Origin: a virus
Length of the DNA stretch: 41,173 nucleotides
Strand: one strand, 5' to 3'
IMG/VR virus record: IMGVR_UViG_3300020190_000129
Coordinates: 1 to 41,173 of that record
Shown here: positions 36,529 to 41,173 of the stretch, one piece after another
Layout: every line of letters starts with the position of its first letter
How positions within the stretch are numbered: position 1 is the first letter of the stretch
Position numbers and translations under genes: made by a program
The notes under the pieces: model-generated
What the model was told of the DNA's origin: nothing
What the model saw: only the letters and a program-made list of their open reading frames with translations
Database searches by the model: none

Positions 36529-36948
36529 ATGGAAGAAGAATTTTACGCATCCATAAAACTTACTTCGGGTGAAGAGATTGTAGCTAAAGTTAGTTACGAT
36601 TCAAATGATGATGTTATTGTGGTATTAGAACCTAGAGTGATTGAAAAAGTAGAACAAAAAAAAGGAAAGATGATTGTGGAAGGAATCGTCTTTGATGATT
36701 GGATGAATGCTACTTTTGAAAATATGTTTATTATTCCTCGTTCTCAAATTATTACTATGATTGAACTTGATGAACGTATTATTTCTTTCTATGAAGATCA
36801 TTTAAAAGATAAAAGTCAATATAGAAAATCAAGAAGCAAAGAATCAAACTCTTCATCTAAAAGACAAAATCCCAGAAACTCAGAAGGTTATCTGGGATCT
36901 ATTAAAGAATCTAAGAAGTTATTAGAAGAGATATATAATAAATCTTGA
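36529..36948 (+). CDS. Sm-like fold protein of unknown function
   Basis: The 139-residue protein starts with an Sm/Lsm-like beta pattern: ASIKLTSGEEIVAKVSYDSNDDVIVVLEPRVIE (residues about 6-39), then an insertion with basic residues, and FIIPRSQIITMIELDE (about 67-82) as a possible Sm2-like strand pair. The C-terminal 55 residues are Ser/Lys/Arg-rich and probably disordered or RNA-binding. Similar short proteins next to gp55 or uvsW occur in cyanophages as I recall. An Hfq-like RNA role is only an inference. It is one base from uvsW, so it is co-transcribed with it; a promoter for gp55 follows. Confidence 0.72.
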   Translation: MEEEFYASIKLTSGEEIVAKVSYDSNDDVIVVLEPRVIEKVEQKKGKMIVEGIVFDDWMNATFENMFIIPRSQIITMIELDERIISFYEDHLKDKSQYRKSRSKESNSSSKRQNPRNSEGYLGSIKESKKLLEEIYNKS

Positions 36949-36978
36949 AAGCGCAACACTGCTATTATATACGATTTT

Positions 36979-36999
36979 AAGGGTTGTGTCAAGCCCCTT
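36979..36999 (+). terminator. Weak hairpin overlapping the gp55 promoter
   Basis: AAGGGTTG pairs with CAAGCCCCTT around a TGT loop, with small bulges, and is followed by few T residues. It may act as a weak terminator for the uvsW/Sm-like transcript or as a regulator site. Its 3' end touches the -35 of the next promoter. Confidence 0.35.
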
Positions 37000-37026
37000 T
37001 ACAATAACCGTTAGGTGTGTTACAAT
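36998..37026 (+). promoter_or_regulatory. Sigma70-like promoter for gp55 (TTTACA-N17-TACAAT)
   Basis: The -35 TTTACA (36998-37003) and -10 TACAAT (37021-37026) have the optimal spacing of 17 bases. The likely start is near 37033. No late octamer is near. Host-type transcription of the late sigma gene is expected, since it must be made before late genes. Confidence 0.7.
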
Positions 37027-37040
37027 ATTAACACCAACGG

Positions 37041-37565
37041 ATGTACACTATGCTAACAGTCGAAAAGCCAATGGGTAGACGCACAACCAAGGAAAACTAT
37101 GTTAATAACCGAGAGTTCCTCGATGCCCTGATGGTGTATCGACAGCAGGTTTCTGCAGCTAAAAAAGCAGATCTACCCAAACCTAAAGTTCCCAACTATA
37201 TTGGGGAATGTTTTTTAAAGATTGCTACCCACCTATCATACAAACCTAACTTTGTCAACTACATGTTTAGGGATGATATGATCTGTGATGGGATCGAAAA
37301 CTGTCTTCAGTATATCGATAACTTTAATCCAGAGAAGTCAACCAATCCATTTGCTTACTTCACTCAGATTATCTATTATGCTTTCTTGCGTAGGATTCAA
37401 CGTGAGAAAAAGCAACTAGAAATCAAAACTAAGATTCTTGAAAAGTCTGGGTTTGATGAAGTTTTGTATACAGACAGTTACAGCGGTGACATGGCTGGTT
37501 ATAATAGCAGTTACTCTGATATGAATAGTATCAAAGAATCCCTTGAAATGAGATCTAAACGATGA
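37041..37565 (+). CDS. 55: Late transcription sigma factor gp55
   Basis: The 174-residue protein (T4 gp55: 185) contains SYKPNFVNYMFRDDMICDGIENCLQYIDNFNPEKSTNPFAYFTQIIYYAFLRRIQREKKQ (about residues 67-124, given as the recognised block with gaps read by eye), the sigma region 2-like core of gp55. It replaces the host sigma factor to direct polymerase to NATAAATA sites. The ATG at 37041 is only about eight bases after the inferred transcript start; the ATG at 37050 (MLTVEKPMGRR), with an ACGGA nine bases before, may be the true start. It overlaps gp47 by four bases (ATGA). Confidence 0.93.
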   Translation: MYTMLTVEKPMGRRTTKENYVNNREFLDALMVYRQQVSAAKKADLPKPKVPNYIGECFLKIATHLSYKPNFVNYMFRDDMICDGIENCLQYIDNFNPEKSTNPFAYFTQIIYYAFLRRIQREKKQLEIKTKILEKSGFDEVLYTDSYSGDMAGYNSSYSDMNSIKESLEMRSKR

Positions 37566-38611
37566 CAGTAGCATTGATTACAGACCAACATCTAGACGGG
37601 AGAAAGGGAAGTGTTGCGTTTTGGGAATACTTCAAAAAATTCTATGACGAGGTATTCTTTCCTACACTTGAGAAACATGGAATCAAAACTGTTATTGACC
37701 TCGGTGACACGTTTGATAATCGTAAGGGGATTGATTTTAATGTTTGGAGCAGGGTGCGTCAACATTATTTTCAACGCCTTGAAGACATGGGTATCTTCGT
37801 TCACATGATTCTTGGCAATCACTGTACCTATTATAAGAATACCAACGAGATTAACTCACCCGATTTGCTGCTAAAAGATTTTAGTAATATTGAAATCTAC
37901 TCTCGCCCAGAGACAGTAATGATTGATGGCACTAAGATTCTTATGATGCCATGGATTAACTCTTCTAACATGGAAGAGACAATGGCTTGGATTAATGATA
38001 CCAGTGCTGAGATTGCCATGGGTCATTTAGAGCTGAATGGTTTTGAAGTTACTCCTGGTATGAAGATGGAGCATGGCATGGATCCTTCTATCTTCAAAAA
38101 ATTCAAACAAGTATTCTCTGGGCACTTTCATCACAAATCTACCAGAGGTAACATTACATACTTAGGTAACCCCTATCAAATGTTTTGGAATGATTATAAA
38201 GACGAGCGAGGATTTCATCTCTATGAGCCAAAGACAAATAAACTCAAGCGGGTCAAGAACCCTTATGAGATTTTCCAGAAAATCTATTATAATGATTCTA
38301 CTAGTTCTCATCTCAGCTTCGATACCTGTGAGTGTGCAAATACTTTTGTCAAGATTATTGTAGAAGATAAAAAAGATTACTTGGCATTTGAAAAGTTCGT
38401 TGACGAAGTATTTGCTAAGCAACCACATGACGTAAAGATTATCGAGACATTAGTGAACGATGCATTTGTTGAAGATGATGAAGTCACTGAGGTTAAAGAT
38501 ACATTAACTCTTCTCAACGAATATATTGATGAGGTAGAGTTAACCGTTGACAGAAACAAACTTAAGAGTATCATGAAGACACTATATATTGAAAGCTGTG
38601 AGGTAGTATAA
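37562..38611 (+). CDS. 47: Recombination nuclease subunit gp47 (SbcD/Mre11-like)
   Basis: The 349-residue protein (T4: 339) has the metallophosphoesterase motifs in order: TDQHLD (D8, H10), DLGDTFDNR (D49), LGNH (N86, H87), GHLE (H155) and GHFHH (H188, H190). With gp46 it forms the complex that processes double-strand ends and degrades host DNA, feeding recombination-dependent replication. The C-terminal 130 residues are acidic and lack catalytic motifs, as usual for the cap and partner-binding part. The gene is coupled to gp55 by ATGA and abuts the DUF3110-like gene. Confidence 0.96.
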   Translation: MTVALITDQHLDGRKGSVAFWEYFKKFYDEVFFPTLEKHGIKTVIDLGDTFDNRKGIDFNVWSRVRQHYFQRLEDMGIFVHMILGNHCTYYKNTNEINSPDLLLKDFSNIEIYSRPETVMIDGTKILMMPWINSSNMEETMAWINDTSAEIAMGHLELNGFEVTPGMKMEHGMDPSIFKKFKQVFSGHFHHKSTRGNITYLGNPYQMFWNDYKDERGFHLYEPKTNKLKRVKNPYEIFQKIYYNDSTSSHLSFDTCECANTFVKIIVEDKKDYLAFEKFVDEVFAKQPHDVKIIETLVNDAFVEDDEVTEVKDTLTLLNEYIDEVELTVDRNKLKSIMKTLYIESCEVV

Positions 38612-38899
38612 ATGTTTCTGATCACTCTCCAAGAACAACCAGACGGTGTTTACTCGGTGCTTGACGAAGAGGGCGATCATGTAGTATACTTCTTTCGGGA
38701 GGAAGATGATGCCGAAAGGTATCTTGGTTTGTTGGAAGCAAACAGCACAGAAGAAAATCTTCCTCCTTTAATGACATACGAAATAGATGCCAAAGCTGGT
38801 ATCGGAATGTGTGAGATGAGAAACATGAAGTATCTCATCGTTGAACCCGACGACATTATTGTTCCCCCTCATTACTATGATAATCTTCAAGACGATTAA
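38612..38899 (+). CDS. DUF3110-like protein between gp47 and gp46
   Basis: The 95-residue protein contains GVYSV (about 12-16), VVYFFREEDDAERYLGLLEA (about 24-43) and a C-terminal VEPDDIIVPP.YYDN. This is the pattern I recognise as DUF3110, a small domain mainly known in cyanobacteria and their phages. It is strongly acidic, without cysteine clusters or a membrane segment, and its function is unknown. It starts immediately after the gp47 stop and ends inside the gp46 gene (23-base overlap), so it is made together with the nuclease subunits. An accessory role with gp46/47 is plausible. Host-derived origin is an inference. Confidence 0.8.
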   Translation: MFLITLQEQPDGVYSVLDEEGDHVVYFFREEDDAERYLGLLEANSTEENLPPLMTYEIDAKAGIGMCEMRNMKYLIVEPDDIIVPPHYYDNLQDD

Positions 38900-40601
38900 A
38901 TGGAAAAACTTTCTATCTACTGGCAATCAGTTTACTGAAATTTCGTTAACTGACAGTAAAAGTAGTTTGATTGTGGGGGCAAATGGTGCTGGCAAGTCAA
39001 CCATTCTCGATGCCCTCACTTTTGCTTTGTTTGGTAAACCATTTAGAAAGATTAACAAACCACAGCTACTCAACTCTATCAATCAATCAGATTGTGTTGT
39101 GGAAGTTAACTTTGATGTTGGTAGAAATAAATATACAGTAACTCGTGGTATTAAACCTAACAAGTTTGAAATACAACAGAATGGTGTGCTGCTTGATCAA
39201 GATGCATCTGCTGTAGATCAGCAAAAACATTTTGAGCAAACCATTCTCAAAATGAACTACAAATCATTTACTCAGATTGTGGTGCTAGGTTCATCTACCT
39301 TTGTGCCTTTCATGCGTCTTCCCCTGGCAGCTCGTAGAGAAATCATCGAAGACATCCTTGACATTCAAATCTTCTCAACAATGAATGTCAATCTAAAAGA
39401 AAAGATTAAAGTAATCAATGATGAGTTGAAAGACCACGAATATAAACTGTCTTTGGTCAAAGAGAAGATTGACATGCAAAAGCAGTTTATGCTTGACATT
39501 GAAAAGAAGAATAAAGAAGACATTCAGGAAAAAGAGAATCGTAAAGACACCCTATTAAAAGAGGCACTAGATTATGAATCGGAAATCCTCAATAACGACA
39601 CGGAAATCAACGCTAAGACCACTGCCGTTTCAGACACGCAGACTCTTAAAACAACGATATCTAAGATCACTTCGATCAAAGAGAAACTGTCAACCAAGCG
39701 AAAGTCACACGCAAAAGAGAAGAAATTCTTTGAGGAGAATGATGCTTGCCCAACATGCGGTCAGAGTATCGCAGAGCATTTTAAACAAGAAAAGATCACG
39801 ATTCTCTCGGATAAACTTGCTGAGGTGGAGAAAGGCGTGTCTGATTTGGGACAACAACTTTCAGATCTCCAAAGTAAAGAAGATACCTTTATTCTTTTGA
39901 TTGATGAAATAAACGAACTCAATCAAAAAAATAGACAACTCAATAATGAAATTAAGTCACTTCATAAACGAATTGAAGAACTGGACGACGACATCAGAAA
40001 ACTCAGGGATTCAGATGTCAATCAACGGGAGCAGTTTTCAATTCTTAAATCCCTTAGCGAAGACGGGAAGCGAGTCCAAGAAACAATTTCTGAAACAAAA
40101 GAAGAAAAAGACTGCTTACTCACAGCGGCACAACTTCTCAAAGATTCGGGCATCAAAACGCGCATCATCAAAAAATACTTACCGACGATGAATAAACTCA
40201 TCAACGATTACCTAGAAAAAATGGAGTTTTCTGCAAGTTTTATGCTGGATGATAACTTTGAAGAAGTAATCAAATCACGTTACCGAGATGAATTTAGTTA
40301 TGAATCTTTTTCTGAAGGTGAAAAAGCTAGAATTGATATTGCTCTATTGCTTACTTGGCGTAGTGTTGCTAAACTTAAGAATAGCGTGGATACTAATCTT
40401 TTAATCTTAGATGAAATCTTTGATGGGTCACTTGACCAATCTGGCAATAGCGACCTTGGATGGATTCTAAGAAGCTTTGATGATAAAACAAATGTGTTTG
40501 TTATTTCTCATCGAGAAAATATGGCGGATAAATTTGAAAGATGCTTAAGATTTGAGAAGCATAAAAATTTCTCATACGTCACTGACGAAGTATTTGATTG
40601 A
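38877..40601 (+). CDS. 46: Recombination nuclease ATPase subunit gp46 (SbcC/Rad50-like)
   Basis: The start is set at ATG 38877 (MIIFKTIKWKNFLSTGN), because the frame's upstream TTG at 38841 would add 12 residues unlike the family. The 574-residue protein (T4: 560) has Walker A VGANGAGKST (33-42), a Q-loop near 133, coiled coils (about 170-285 and 300-410), the zinc-hook CPTCGQS (C291, C294), ABC signature SFSEGEKAR (477-485), Walker B LLILDEIFD (508-516) and the ISHRE H-loop (543-547). It drives gp47 nuclease on DNA ends. It overlaps the DUF3110-like gene by 23 bases. Confidence 0.96.
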   Translation: MIIFKTIKWKNFLSTGNQFTEISLTDSKSSLIVGANGAGKSTILDALTFALFGKPFRKINKPQLLNSINQSDCVVEVNFDVGRNKYTVTRGIKPNKFEIQQNGVLLDQDASAVDQQKHFEQTILKMNYKSFTQIVVLGSSTFVPFMRLPLAARREIIEDILDIQIFSTMNVNLKEKIKVINDELKDHEYKLSLVKEKIDMQKQFMLDIEKKNKEDIQEKENRKDTLLKEALDYESEILNNDTEINAKTTAVSDTQTLKTTISKITSIKEKLSTKRKSHAKEKKFFEENDACPTCGQSIAEHFKQEKITILSDKLAEVEKGVSDLGQQLSDLQSKEDTFILLIDEINELNQKNRQLNNEIKSLHKRIEELDDDIRKLRDSDVNQREQFSILKSLSEDGKRVQETISETKEEKDCLLTAAQLLKDSGIKTRIIKKYLPTMNKLINDYLEKMEFSASFMLDDNFEEVIKSRYRDEFSYESFSEGEKARIDIALLLTWRSVAKLKNSVDTNLLILDEIFDGSLDQSGNSDLGWILRSFDDKTNVFVISHRENMADKFERCLRFEKHKNFSYVTDEVFD

Positions 40602-40606
40602 CTTAT

Positions 40607-40631
40607 AAAGGGTTGCATCGGCATCCCTTTT
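40607..40631 (+). terminator. Possible weak terminator after gp46, overlapping a promoter
   Basis: AAAGGG (40607-40612) pairs with CCCTTT (40625-40630), with an inner TGC/GCA extension around an ATCG loop and a T-T mismatch. It ends in four T residues. Its left arm overlaps the -35 of the following promoter. Confidence 0.45.
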
Positions 40632-40641
40632 GTCGTATACT
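40613..40641 (+). promoter_or_regulatory. Sigma70-like promoter (TTGCAT-N17-TATACT)
   Basis: The -35 TTGCAT (40613-40618) and -10 TATACT (40636-40641) are 17 bases apart, and the ATG at 40665 is 23 bases downstream. The -35 lies in a hairpin, similar to the gp55 promoter region. Confidence 0.65.
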
Positions 40642-40664
40642 AGGTGCAACACCGAAAGAGACCG

Positions 40665-41173
40665 ATGCTTAACACCGAAGTCAAAGGCAATCTCGCCCGA
40701 CTGCTTGCCGCCGAGAATCTCATCGTAGAGCACCGTCATGTTGAGACGGCGATGTTTAATATTAAGGATCGTGTGTTGACTCTTCCTATGTGGGAGAAAG
40801 CATCTGCCAATGTCTACGACATGCTGGTGGGTCATGAAGTCGGTCACGCACTCTATACCCCCGACAAGTGGGGTAACGATTATGGCATTCCTCAGTCCTA
40901 TCTGAATGTATGTGAGGATGCTCGTATTGAGAAATTGATGAAGCGTAAGTTTCCTGGTCTGGCTCGTAACTTCTATGCTGGTTATAGGGAGCTTGCCGAT
41001 GATGACTTCTTCTGCATTGGTGATCGTAGCATGGATTCTTATCAACTGATTGACCGTATCAATCTTTACTTTAAGATTGGCGTCCATGCTGGTGAAGTAT
41101 TCACTTGGAAACCCGAAGAAAAAGTATTTGTTGATGCTCTCTCTGCTGCAGAAACCTTTGATGAGGTTGTAGA
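40665..41173 (+). CDS. HExxH-type putative metallopeptidase, 3' end outside window
   Basis: The frame is open from ATG 40665 to the window end (169 codons visible). The N-terminus MLNTEVKGNLARLLAAENL is followed by VGHEVGHALYTP, where H57-E58-x-x-H61 is a zinc-peptidase motif, and by NVCEDARIEKLMKRKFPG, with E84 a possible third ligand. I recognise this as the large putative peptidase of cyanophage myoviruses, often longer than 400 residues and compared with CobT/VWA-type proteins. Its substrate is unknown. It lies behind a clear sigma70-like promoter, so it may be expressed early. Codons are richer in G and C than those of gp46. The remainder, including any VWA domain, cannot be judged. Confidence 0.82.
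   Translation, partial: MLNTEVKGNLARLLAAENLIVEHRHVETAMFNIKDRVLTLPMWEKASANVYDMLVGHEVGHALYTPDKWGNDYGIPQSYLNVCEDARIEKLMKRKFPGLARNFYAGYRELADDDFFCIGDRSMDSYQLIDRINLYFKIGVHAGEVFTWKPEEKVFVDALSAAETFDEVV

Noticed and set aside
38841-38876. A gp46 start at TTG 38841
   Set aside because: The ATG at 38877 gives the typical SbcC/gp46 N-terminus; the extra 12 residues come from reading the DUF3110-like gene in another frame.
15013-39133. NATAAATA matches inside genes (15013-15020, 22156-22163, 34714-34721, 36134-36141, 39126-39133)
   Set aside because: They lie within coding sequence away from a following start and are expected by chance in AT-rich DNA; the one at 15013 is 125 bases ahead of the 15145 gene and is the only one that might be real.
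40572-41087. A 171-residue open frame on the minus strand
   Set aside because: It is the complement of the HExxH gene and its promoter; the plus-strand product has a recognisable motif and the minus product does not.
1-41173. tRNA genes, CRISPR arrays, insertion sequences, integrase or attachment sites
   Set aside because: I looked through the gaps and saw no cloverleaf, spaced repeat array, transposase or integrase; the gaps are all short.

Overview
The window looks like part of the genome of a T4-like contractile-tailed phage (myovirus) that infects cyanobacteria. The order gp13-14-15-16-17-18-19-20-(gp67-like)-21-22-23 is the T4 morphogenesis core. It is followed by uvsY, uvsW, gp55, gp47 and gp46, an arrangement I associate with marine Synechococcus/Prochlorococcus myoviruses. 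A DUF3110-like gene, a family I know from cyanobacteria, sits between gp47 and gp46. The late-promoter octamer NATAAATA occurs in many intergenic gaps. These are family recognitions made by eye; no database search was run. All genes are on the + strand, coding density is very high, and no non-coding gap exceeds about 120 bases. I saw no tRNA, CRISPR array, integrase or insertion sequence.

Region 1 (1-20466) holds tail-fibre or adhesin-like virion proteins. They are: a giant repeat protein whose 5' end lies outside the window (open from base 1 to 5148); a 62-residue stand-alone copy of a fibre N-terminal module (5190); a 2206-residue repeat protein (5408); a 538-residue fibre (12060); two smaller accessory proteins (13766, 14470); and a 1773-residue protein (15145) with six W/Y-rich repeats, a predicted beta-helix segment and a C-terminal tip related to that of the 12060 fibre. 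Modules are visibly shuffled between these genes.

Region 2 (20520-24248) holds the neck and tail-completion genes gp13, gp14 and gp15, the small terminase gp16, a small unknown protein and a DUF6321-like protein. Region 3 (24280-26460) holds the large terminase gp17, flanked by two small cysteine-rich proteins, behind a sigma70-like promoter rather than a late one. Region 4 (26512-34024) holds sheath gp18, tube gp19, portal gp20, a gp67-like core protein, protease gp21, scaffold gp22 and major capsid gp23. It ends at a strong terminator.

Region 5 (34030-41173) holds a tail-tube-fold protein (gp3 candidate), then recombination and late-transcription genes: uvsY, uvsW, an Sm-like protein, the late sigma factor gp55, gp47, the DUF3110-like protein and gp46. 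It ends with a HExxH-type putative metallopeptidase cut by the window end. gp55 and the HExxH gene have good sigma70-like promoters, as expected for genes expressed before late transcription. gp55 in turn would recognise the NATAAATA sites of the structural genes. The most distinctive regulatory feature is at 20485-20522, where a late promoter, a perfect terminator-like hairpin and the ribosome-binding site of gp13 are superimposed.
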